Of a stretch of DNA of 64,000 bases, positions 56,485 to 64,000 are shown piece by piece; the stretch's first letter is position 1; each line of letters opens with the position of its first letter. The notes below the pieces were generated by a model, which saw nothing but the letters and a program-made list of their open reading frames with translations, was not told the origin of the DNA and did no database searches. This stretch comes from an uncultured Serinicoccus sp. (GTDB lineage: Bacteria > Actinomycetota > Actinomycetes > Actinomycetales > Dermatophilaceae): positions 159,506-223,505 of the forward strand of contig NZ_CANMUA010000009.1 of the NCBI RefSeq assembly GCF_947500995.1. Reading direction: 5' to 3'. A program made the translations under genes and the position numbers.

Positions 56485-59400
56485 GTCCCGACCTCCTGGT
56501 AGACGGCCCGGGGCGCCACGAGCGCCGACCGGGTGCCGGTGACCACGGTCGAGGACGTGGCGCCGGTGCGGTCGGTGACGGTGCGGGTCAGGGCGACCAC
56601 GAGCGGACCGGCTTGGAACGCGTCGGACCCGACGGGGCTGACGGCGGTGGGTCCCGTGGGCGCGAGCAGCACCCGGGTGCCGTTGGTGTTGCGCCGGCGC
56701 TGGGGGAGCGGCACCCCTCCGTGCACGCAGGAGGTGACCTCGAGCGCTCGTCGCCCGGTGCGCACGATCGGTTCCGGCAGTTCCAGCAGCACGCCCGCCA
56801 GCAGCCAGTCCTCGCCGTCGCGCCACCAGAGCACGCTGGTTCGCCCGGCCTCCGGCAAGGGCCAGGGGTCGAGCCCGATGGCGGCCATCGCCTCGTCGAG
56901 CTCACGGTCGCCCACCACCAGGGGTCCGGGCGGCACCGGGCCGGTCACGATCGCGTCCGGCGCCACCAGCGGGCTGGGGTCGGCAGTGAGGCCGAGCGCG
57001 GCGAGCAGGTCGTCCGCGTCGCGGTACCGGGACGCCTGGAAGTGCGCCCGCTGCACCACGAGGTCCTCCGAGGCGGGGTCGGCGGTCGGTGTCGCCATCA
57101 GCATGAGGTCGTACCAGGCACCGGGGACGAGGTCGGCGCTGATCTCCCCAGTGCTGCCGCCCAGTGGTGGTTCCTCCAGGCACGGCGCTTCCCGCACTGC
57201 CTCGAGGAAGCGCTTCTGGCCGAGCGGGCGGTAGCCGTCGTGCAGGGGACCCCACGTCACGTTGATCGGCTCGTCCGGTGCGTGTGGCTGGCCGACGAGC
57301 GAGCCCGGTGGCGGGTCGGTGCGGCGCAGCCGCAGCCCCACCTGGCGCCCGTATAGTGCCGCGAGTTGGTCGATGTGGTTGACCGCCAGGTGTACCCGCA
57401 GCTCGTCATCGAGCAGGTGCGGCGCTTGACCCGTGTCCGGCTCGAAGGCCAGCAGGTACCGCATCAGCGAGCGCGGGTCGAAGCTCTTCTCGTCGGTGAG
57501 CTCGGTGGGCGGGCTGCCGCTGATCGACGCGTGCGACGCAGTCCGGAACCGGCGCACCACCTCTGCCCCGTTCTCCCATTCGGCTGAGTTCGGGACGGTG
57601 TCCGGCTGGGGTTTGTCCTCGGACTTCACCCATCCCTGCCACTGCCAGCCGATCCGCACCCGGTAGCCGGTGCCGGACGCGAGGAGACTGCGGTGCGGCG
57701 CGCCCAAACCGCCCGCCGCGAACCCGTTGATCAGGGCGGTGAGCCCGCCGGCGTAGGCGGCGTTGCCGTCGGCCAGTGCCTGGGCCGAGCTGCTGATGCC
57801 GCACAGCCGCTGCCAGCCCACCCGCGCCGGCGGCCGCTTGCCGCCCGCCCACTCGTGGACCCGGACACCGCGCCAGGGGCCGGACTCCCGAGGCCGGTAC
57901 ACCACGACCGCGCAGCTGCCGGTGCCGGTGCGGTAGACCTTCTCGACCGTGGGCTCCCACTCGCGTTCGCCCCCACCCACGGGTGACCCGGTGACCCGCG
58001 GGAGCTCGCTGCCGGTGGGCTGTTCGGATGCTGAGGGGCCCCAGCAGATCCGTTCGATCCCGAGCCAGGTGTCGCCGAGGATCTCGATCGCCACGATGTC
58101 AACACCGGTCAGTGGGATCGTCTGCTCCCAGGCGCCTTGCGGGTCGACGAATCCGTGGGCGACTCCGTTGCCGTGTTCGTCGATCGCGGTGAGTCGGGCC
58201 GACCCGTTGTCCCACATCCGGATCCGCACCTCAACGCGGTCGGAGGTCTCGGGCAGGTGGGCGACCATGCCGCCCTCGGGCAGGAGCACCGTGACCGGGG
58301 TGCCCTGCGTGCGGAAGGCCGCGCCGAAGGATTCGATCTTGACCCCGTCGATGGAGTTCGAGGTCCCCAGATCCAGGTCGGCCCTGTGGTGGTCGGCCAC
58401 GATAGCGCAACGTCCGGCGCTGATCGGCTCTGGCCGCTTGCGGTGGTCGTCGCACACGATGAGCACGAGCTCCGGGTCGTGGACTTCGGGCGCCAGACGC
58501 ACCCGCAGCTCTGTCGTCCTCTCGGTGAACCCGAACCGGGTGGCGGCGGCGAGCCACCAGACGTCCTCGTCGACGTGGCCGGGGACCAGCGCCAGTCCCT
58601 GCTCGGTCAACCAGGGCGCGGCGAGTTCCAGCACCCGACCCGCGAGCCGTTCTCGTGCGTAGCCGGTGAACCGGGATGGGAAGGGTGGGAGGCCGAGGTC
58701 TTCGGGCGGCAGGTGCACCGCGTCGACGTGGCTGCGCTCGGCGTCTTTGCCGAGCAGGCACGCCCGGATCGGCTGCGGTCGCGGTTCGCACAGTCGGCCG
58801 GGGGTCTGTGCCGGGTCGCCGTCGGTGCCGGCCCCACCGTCGGTGAGCCAGTACGTCCAGGGCGCCGGGTCCCAGGACAGCAGCGCGAGGAACATCGCCT
58901 CTTCGGCGGAGAGGGCGACGTCGCCGTCGGCCAGGACACCTGGGCGGTGGGTGGGCAACCACCAGCCTGAGGCGAGCGGTCCGCTCAGCGCTGCGCCGCC
59001 GTCGGGAACGATCTGCACGCTCGTCAACCGGTAGGCGTACTTCATCTCGGAGGTGCCCGACCAGACTGGTCCTGGCGGGGGCGCGCCGGGAGCGAACGCC
59101 GACCCGGAGAGGTCAACCGCCATGTGGTGTGTGAGTTCGATTACGGGCACGGTGTCTGGCCAGACCGTCTGCTCCGGCCCGGGGGTGCCCTCGATCGCCT
59201 CGGCGGTAGTCTGGCCGCGCCGGTCCGTGAGCGATACCTTCCCGATCGGGGGCGGTGGTGGTGGTGCGGTGGGGGTCAGCGAGTCGCCGATGGAGATCCC
59301 TACGCATCCGGAGACGGAGAAGAAGAAGAACGAGACCTTGCCGCAGAACTTGCCGGAGAGGTTGGCCTTGACCCCGTCGTGTTCCCACACCGTGCAGACC

Positions 59401-62400
59401 AGCTCGCCGGAGACCTCCAGCTCGACGATGACCAGTGACAGCGTGCCCCAGACCTCGAACAGGCCCTTGAGCAGGAACGGGTTGGTGCCCAGTCCCACGA
59501 GGATCCGTGCGCCGGCCGCGAGCTTGAGGGGTCCGGCTTCCCAGCCGATCTCGATGCCGGCCCCGAAACCTATGGAGAAGCCGTCGAAACTGAAGCGGGG
59601 GTCGCCGCCCAGCTTGTGCAGCTTTTTCTCCTCGATCATGAGGTAGGAGTAGGCCTCGATGTCGAGGGTCCCGGGCAGCAGGATGATCTGCACCGGGTCG
59701 CCTCCGCGACCTTCGGAGACCACACCGTCGGAGCCGACCCGCACGAAAGCGTCCTTGGGGGTGCTCGGGTATGGGAAGTAGCCGTCGATGGGGACGTTGA
59801 GGGTGAGCACCTTGGGGATCTCGTACCGTCCTCGGATCCCGACCAGTACGGCGGTGTCGTCGATGACCACCAGTCCGAGGATTTCCAGCCCGCTGCCGGG
59901 GGCACTGCCCCTGGCCTTGGGTACCAGGTCCGGCGTGGTCGCAAGTTTCGCGTCGATCGCGAAGATCACCTCGGGGTCGGGGAAGGCCACCACGAGCATG
60001 CCGACCGCGTTGAAGGTGAAGGCCTGATCGGGCATGGTGCCGACCACCACTCCCAGCCCGATGGCCCACTGCCCGCGCTCGGGGCCGAACTTCTCGAGCA
60101 GTGGGGTGTTGCGGTACCACGCGATCTCACGGCCGACGGGGTCGTGCTCGAAGCCGCTGGGCAGCTGCCGGGCGCCGTTGGAGACGAACATCCCGAGGAA
60201 GCCGTAGATGCCGAGCCCGGTCGCCCCCAGCGGGATGCCGACCGGGAGCAGGAGCCCTAGCTGGATGGAGAGGTAGTCGTGCGCGGGGTCGAACTCCAGC
60301 GCCCCCATGCCTTTGGCGCCTACCGAGACGAGTTCGAGCTCAAGCGAGGCCCCGAAGGCGCCGCCGTCGCCGAGCACCACTTGTCCGCTACCGCGGAGCA
60401 CGCCCGGGATGTCCACGGCCAGGGCCAGACCGCGCAGCTCGGCTGAGATGTCGCCTTCGGCGAAGATCACCCGCACCGTGGCGCCCTCGATGCTCACCAC
60501 CCCGAGGTCGAGCGCAAAGGCCAGGTCGCACTCGAACCACGACGAGCCGGAGCCCGCCCGGGTGGCGGTGATCGCGAGCAGGTCACCGAGGGGGCCCTCG
60601 ATCTGCCAACGGCCGGGGTCGGAGACCTCGAACGAGACGTCCTCGAAGACGAAGCCGACCTTGTCGTACCACTTGGTCGCGGTGTCGTCGTACTCGAGCC
60701 CGACCTTGGTGTACCGGACCTTGAGGGGGTGCCCGTCGGCGGTCGCGATCGAGCCTAGGCCCGAGGCGGAGACCTCGATGCCGACGGCGGCGGTGTAGTC
60801 GATCGTGACGCGCAGGTTCATGCCGCGCGCCGACTGGATCGACGGCGCCCGGTACTCGGCCGAGACCGCGTGCACGACAACCCAGCCCTCCTTGGCGATC
60901 GCCGCCATCACCGCGCTGGCGATCGCCAACGCGGACATCTGCACGACACCGTTGGCCGCACCGCCGCCGCCGATGCCGCCGAGCAGCGCGGGCGCCAGCG
61001 CGAGCGCGACCGCGAGGAAGGAGGAACCGAAGTGCGCGATGCCTTCCGGGTCGCCTTCGGAAGCGACAGATACCGAGAACAGCGTCTGCCCTGATCGGTT
61101 GTCGTAGGCCCAACGCCCGGTGATGACCCACATCTCGGTCGACGGGCTGCCACCGGAGTCCGACGGCGAGGAGACCGGCACGTCGGTCTCCTCGCCGTTC
61201 TCGTCGCTCATCGTCACGTGGTCGCTGGACCAGGCGAGTGTGATCTCGGCCAGGGTGGGGACGGCGTCGGCCCAGCTGGTGACGGTCGGTGAGTCCCACG
61301 CCACGTGCAACCGCACGAGGTAGCCGAGTCGGCTGTTGGGGTCACCTGGTGGAGCGATCTCGGTCCCGTCGGCGCCGGGCACGTAGGAGCGGCGCAGCGC
61401 AGGGTCAGTGGTCTGCGGATCGGTGGAGGCTTGTTGCCCTTGCTCGGGCGCGCCGGCCGGTGGGGTGTAGGTGCCGCCGACCGCGTAGACGTCGACGCGG
61501 CGGTAGCGCTCCCGGATCGGGTGGGGTCGGATCGCCTGGCCACTGGCGTCGACCCAGGTGTCGCGGGTGGCCGCGGAGTGGTCGAGCATGATGGTGCGGC
61601 CGGTGGCGCGCTCGGTGGCGCTCATCGCGGAGGCGGGCACCCCGTTTTGGGTGGTCAGCACCTGACCGGTCGCGGCCTCCTGCTCTCCGCGGGCGTCGAC
61701 GACGCCGCTGGGTAGGTGCTGGGTGATCGAGGTGGTCCTGCTGCGGGCCAGGTTCGCGTTCTGGCTGTCACTCCCGATGTCGCAGCAGTGCCCGACGACG
61801 AGAAACCGGGCGCCGGGGAAGTAGCGGGCCCATTCTTGGATCTCCACCGCGACGTTGCCGGCGGTGCTGTTGGGGGCGTAGCTGCCCCAAGCCTCTGGAT
61901 CGGCGCTGTTGAAGCCGTACCGCACCGACAGGTGCCGGATCTCCGCCTCGGTGACCGGCGGCGGTGGGGCGCTCGGGTCGGTGCTGCTGCCCCGCCCGAG
62001 CGTGACGGCTGCTAGTGCTCCCTCTGGGACGGTGACGCCGACCGTGCCGCCGAGCGTCGCGGGCTCGCTGGCGGTGATGTAGGTGCCGTCGCGGTGGAAG
62101 CGGGTGAGGTCGTAGGTCGACTCGAGGCCGCGGATCTCGACCAGCGCACCGGTGGCGTCGCGGACGCCGTCCTCGCAGCCGATCAGCAGCTCACCCTCCT
62201 CGAGCACGTCGACGCGAATTCGACGCTTGCGGTCCTCGACGCTGACCTCGATGTAGGAGGTGCCAACCTCCTCGACCAGTAGCACGAAGTCGTCGCTGCG
62301 GCGGACCCGTGCGTCGACGCCGGTGCCGTGCACCCAGGTGACCTGAGAACTCTCGCCCGGCTGTGGCGGGTCCACCATGGCCGCGAGACTGACCAGGTTG

Positions 62401-63641
62401 ACGGACTCCCGTGAACCTGACAGCGACACCACGTTGGGGTGGTTGTTCGCCTCGGTGCTGACCTTCGGGCCGTGCTGGGGATCCCCCGTCTCCTGCGTGA
62501 AGGTGTAGGTGATCGGGAGGTCGTTGTGGCGTTCGCCATCGACCATCTCGGAGTAAACGGCCTTCATGTTCTCGCCGACCGAGGTGGTGAACCAGCCGGT
62601 GTCGGGTTCCTCGACCCTGGTCGTGTCCGGCAGCGTCCAGCTGATGCGGGGCTGGGTGGGCTGACCTAGTACCGCGTCGGAGAGTTGGGCGCGCATGCGC
62701 GCGGTCTGCGGGGTGTCGGTGACGAACGGCACCGTCAGTTCGCGTCCGCTGCCGGCGGGGCTGCGGGGATGGTCGGTGCCCTCGACGTCCTGGGTGAACT
62801 GGACGGAGGCACCCGAGATCGGGGTGCGTCCCAGTTCGACCGAGACACTGCCCTGCATCCCGGCGGGGCTACCGAGGATGACGTCTTTCACCGAGACGTT
62901 GATCTGCTCGACGGCGGTGCCCTTGATCGGCAGCATCACGGTCGCCTCAGCGATCGCGATGCCCTGCCAGCCTGCGGTCTGGCCGCGAGCGAGGACCTCC
63001 GGCGGTGAGATGTGTTCGGTCGCGTCGTAGACGACACGGTCCACGACCATGCCGTAGTCGGAGTCGCCGAAGGTGAAGCTGATCGGGTCGAAGGTCAGGG
63101 TGCCGACCGTGCCGTTGGGGGCCGAGGGGTCGAATGGGTCGGGGAAGTCGACGAACCGGACCAGCTCCGATGTGCCGGTGAGGTCGATCCGCATCACCCC
63201 CGAACCCACGAGTTTGACCGCGTGGCCTGCGCGGTTTGGGATCAGGTGCGCGGGCGAGCTGCTGGTCGCAGGCACCAGGGTTGCGGGACGTAGGCCCGGG
63301 AACGCGATGGCGACTCGGTCCACGACCAGGTCGAGGTAGCTGGATTCGGCCTCCGGCTCCAGCGTCTCACCGGCGGCGGGAGCCTGCCTCACTCGAACGA
63401 GCCGGAAGGGCAACCCGGTGTTGAGGCCGGGAATCTCGACCGGCCAATTGCGCAAGCTCACTGGGTCGACGTCGAGTAGGGGCCGCACGACCCCCTCGTG
63501 CACAAAGGTGCTGGCGCTCGTGGAGCTGGTCAGGTCGGTGACCGCGAGGTTCTCGAGCCAGGTCGCGACGTCGTCTGGCAGCAGTGCCTGGGCGCCGCCG
63601 GGCGCAAACAGATCGAGTAGCGTAACGCCGCGCTTCGCCAT
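56481..63641 (-). CDS. Giant protein A: OmpA-like segment plus DUF6603-like beta region
   Basis: 2386 residues, first gene of the cassette; the ATG at 63641 has GGGGACC upstream. No signal peptide. Residues 1-540 are beta-rich and end in immunoglobulin-like stretches. About 565-640 resemble the OmpA C-terminal peptidoglycan-binding domain (FLVVGHCCDIGSDSQNANLA then RSRTTSITQHL). About 873-915 is hydrophobic (FLAVALALAPALLGGIGGGG). About 960-1455 shows repeated Gly-rich amphipathic strands (GVVVGTMPDQAFTFNAVGML, GFSIGFGAGIEIGWEAGPLK), reminiscent of DUF6603. A PPPPPP linker near 1460 precedes 900 residues with possible carbohydrate-binding-like strands. I cannot assign a function. Confidence 0.6.
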   Translation of the reverse strand: MAKRGVTLLDLFAPGGAQALLPDDVATWLENLAVTDLTSSTSASTFVHEGVVRPLLDVDPVSLRNWPVEIPGLNTGLPFRLVRVRQAPAAGETLEPEAESSYLDLVVDRVAIAFPGLRPATLVPATSSSPAHLIPNRAGHAVKLVGSGVMRIDLTGTSELVRFVDFPDPFDPSAPNGTVGTLTFDPISFTFGDSDYGMVVDRVVYDATEHISPPEVLARGQTAGWQGIAIAEATVMLPIKGTAVEQINVSVKDVILGSPAGMQGSVSVELGRTPISGASVQFTQDVEGTDHPRSPAGSGRELTVPFVTDTPQTARMRAQLSDAVLGQPTQPRISWTLPDTTRVEEPDTGWFTTSVGENMKAVYSEMVDGERHNDLPITYTFTQETGDPQHGPKVSTEANNHPNVVSLSGSRESVNLVSLAAMVDPPQPGESSQVTWVHGTGVDARVRRSDDFVLLVEEVGTSYIEVSVEDRKRRIRVDVLEEGELLIGCEDGVRDATGALVEIRGLESTYDLTRFHRDGTYITASEPATLGGTVGVTVPEGALAAVTLGRGSSTDPSAPPPPVTEAEIRHLSVRYGFNSADPEAWGSYAPNSTAGNVAVEIQEWARYFPGARFLVVGHCCDIGSDSQNANLARSRTTSITQHLPSGVVDARGEQEAATGQVLTTQNGVPASAMSATERATGRTIMLDHSAATRDTWVDASGQAIRPHPIRERYRRVDVYAVGGTYTPPAGAPEQGQQASTDPQTTDPALRRSYVPGADGTEIAPPGDPNSRLGYLVRLHVAWDSPTVTSWADAVPTLAEITLAWSSDHVTMSDENGEETDVPVSSPSDSGGSPSTEMWVITGRWAYDNRSGQTLFSVSVASEGDPEGIAHFGSSFLAVALALAPALLGGIGGGGAANGVVQMSALAIASAVMAAIAKEGWVVVHAVSAEYRAPSIQSARGMNLRVTIDYTAAVGIEVSASGLGSIATADGHPLKVRYTKVGLEYDDTATKWYDKVGFVFEDVSFEVSDPGRWQIEGPLGDLLAITATRAGSGSSWFECDLAFALDLGVVSIEGATVRVIFAEGDISAELRGLALAVDIPGVLRGSGQVVLGDGGAFGASLELELVSVGAKGMGALEFDPAHDYLSIQLGLLLPVGIPLGATGLGIYGFLGMFVSNGARQLPSGFEHDPVGREIAWYRNTPLLEKFGPERGQWAIGLGVVVGTMPDQAFTFNAVGMLVVAFPDPEVIFAIDAKLATTPDLVPKARGSAPGSGLEILGLVVIDDTAVLVGIRGRYEIPKVLTLNVPIDGYFPYPSTPKDAFVRVGSDGVVSEGRGGDPVQIILLPGTLDIEAYSYLMIEEKKLHKLGGDPRFSFDGFSIGFGAGIEIGWEAGPLKLAAGARILVGLGTNPFLLKGLFEVWGTLSLVIVELEVSGELVCTVWEHDGVKANLSGKFCGKVSFFFFSVSGCVGISIGDSLTPTAPPPPPPIGKVSLTDRRGQTTAEAIEGTPGPEQTVWPDTVPVIELTHHMAVDLSGSAFAPGAPPPGPVWSGTSEMKYAYRLTSVQIVPDGGAALSGPLASGWWLPTHRPGVLADGDVALSAEEAMFLALLSWDPAPWTYWLTDGGAGTDGDPAQTPGRLCEPRPQPIRACLLGKDAERSHVDAVHLPPEDLGLPPFPSRFTGYARERLAGRVLELAAPWLTEQGLALVPGHVDEDVWWLAAATRFGFTERTTELRVRLAPEVHDPELVLIVCDDHRKRPEPISAGRCAIVADHHRADLDLGTSNSIDGVKIESFGAAFRTQGTPVTVLLPEGGMVAHLPETSDRVEVRIRMWDNGSARLTAIDEHGNGVAHGFVDPQGAWEQTIPLTGVDIVAIEILGDTWLGIERICWGPSASEQPTGSELPRVTGSPVGGGEREWEPTVEKVYRTGTGSCAVVVYRPRESGPWRGVRVHEWAGGKRPPARVGWQRLCGISSSAQALADGNAAYAGGLTALINGFAAGGLGAPHRSLLASGTGYRVRIGWQWQGWVKSEDKPQPDTVPNSAEWENGAEVVRRFRTASHASISGSPPTELTDEKSFDPRSLMRYLLAFEPDTGQAPHLLDDELRVHLAVNHIDQLAALYGRQVGLRLRRTDPPPGSLVGQPHAPDEPINVTWGPLHDGYRPLGQKRFLEAVREAPCLEEPPLGGSTGEISADLVPGAWYDLMLMATPTADPASEDLVVQRAHFQASRYRDADDLLAALGLTADPSPLVAPDAIVTGPVPPGPLVVGDRELDEAMAAIGLDPWPLPEAGRTSVLWWRDGEDWLLAGVLLELPEPIVRTGRRALEVTSCVHGGVPLPQRRRNTNGTRVLLAPTGPTAVSPVGSDAFQAGPLVVALTRTVTDRTGATSSTVVTGTRSALVAPRAVYQEVGT

Positions 63642-64000
63642 CGTCGGTCCCCACGACGTAGGAGTGGGAGCCGAAGCCTAGCACCGAGCGACTGCGGCGT
63701 GTTGATATGATGCGGCCTTTTGCCGAGCGTCGCCCCGAAGGCACGACGGCTCAGGTCAAGGTCTCATCTATCCGGGCAGCAGTCCTCCGTGACCGGACCC
63801 CGGATGCCCGGAGCGTGGGGGAATGGATCTGCTGCTCGTGCTCGTGCTCGCCTTCACAGAGTCGTCGGAACCGAGGAGTTCGCCTCTGATGGTGACAGAG
63901 CCCCGCTGAGTGGTGGGCTTTGCGGTGATGCTCGTTGCCTACCGGTCGCCTTCTTCGAGGGCGACGGTTCCAGTATTGCTGGTCTTGTAGATCTTGGCCA
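63642..64000. other. Gene-poor edge region with a possible ABC-ATPase gene remnant
   Basis: No complete gene. At 63939-63998 on the minus strand, 19 codons read AKIYKTSNTGTVALEEGDR before a stop. The first half resembles the start of MacB-type ABC transporter ATPases (SKIYKTGNTEVxAL), which would continue with DVD rather than stop. It could be a decayed fragment or chance. The rest of the region shows nothing I can name. Confidence 0.35.
63675..63680 (-). promoter_or_regulatory. -10 box TAGGCT of the giant-gene operon
   Basis: TAGGCT on the minus strand lies 33 nt before the ATG of protein A. No convincing -35 is seen. If used, the leader would be about 25 nt with a GGGGA ribosome-binding site. 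Confidence 0.35.

Noticed and set aside
55580..56502. Open frames on both strands within protein B
   Set aside because: Shadow frames; protein B is supported by the exact 4-bp overlap at its start and by recognisable fibronectin-like modules.
50063..63641. Polyketide or non-ribosomal peptide synthetase
   Set aside because: The proteins are large, but none of the core motifs of ketosynthase, adenylation, carrier or condensation domains is present.

Overview
The window is very GC-rich DNA in which G or C ends almost every codon. Genes are tightly packed and often start with GTG. Gene order (hrcA-dnaJ-rsmE-phoH-ybeY-CNNM-era; recO-uppS-zur-znuBCA-glyS; dnaG next to tRNA-Asn) and the TANNNT -10 boxes placed just before start codons point to a high-GC actinobacterium. 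I would guess Micrococcales, Intrasporangiaceae/Ornithinimicrobiaceae-like, but no rRNA is present to prove this.

Layout. 1-2.5 kb: glyoxylate metabolism on the minus strand (partial FAD-linked glycolate-oxidase-type protein and malate synthase) behind an IclR-like palindrome. 2.6-5.4 kb: a GNAT protein, then a CRP/GlxR-type operator before a molybdopterin oxidoreductase and a fasciclin lipoprotein. 5.5-10.4 kb: lepA-trmB, ppk2 and hemW. 10.4-10.8 kb: a gene-free stretch with strong hairpins and a possible orphan c-di-AMP-type riboswitch. 10.8-13.8 kb: DUF4870-like and DUF3097-like genes, a repeat cluster and fumC. 13.8-22.2 kb: one long run of tightly spaced or overlapping genes, starting at a perfect CIRCE element, for heat-shock control, RNA and ribosome maturation and Era. 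22.5-26.6 kb: dhaK-dhaL and a DhaM-HPr-enzyme I fusion for PEP-dependent dihydroxyacetone phosphorylation. 26.6-33.9 kb: alkB (possible LexA box), recO, uppS, a zinc uptake operon with its Zur repressor and Zur box, and glyS. 34-48 kb: the lysine exporter pair lysE/argP-type regulator, dusB, PfpI, a sulfurtransferase, dgt and neighbours, a glgC-like gene, a stand-alone LigD polymerase, an MFS pump, dnaG and tRNA-Asn.

From tRNA-Asn to the right edge the character changes. A decayed IS256-family element (three frameshifts) is followed by three giant minus-strand genes joined by 4-bp start/stop overlaps: 2386, 1057 and 1083 residues. The first has an OmpA-like segment and a long DUF6603-like region of repeated beta strands, the second fibronectin-like modules, the third a phospholipase-D-fold segment with degenerate catalytic residues. 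None has a signal peptide. The hexamer GTATGC/GCATAC, which I found about 28 times by eye in the first 48 kb, was not seen once in this part. I infer a horizontally acquired island, and this cassette is the best candidate for an undescribed system. Its function cannot be deduced from the sequence alone.

Most housekeeping calls rest on clear family motifs. Starts were chosen from Shine-Dalgarno spacing, gene overlaps and the leaderless-promoter pattern. Large open frames opposite real genes are by-products of the GC-rich code and are left out.
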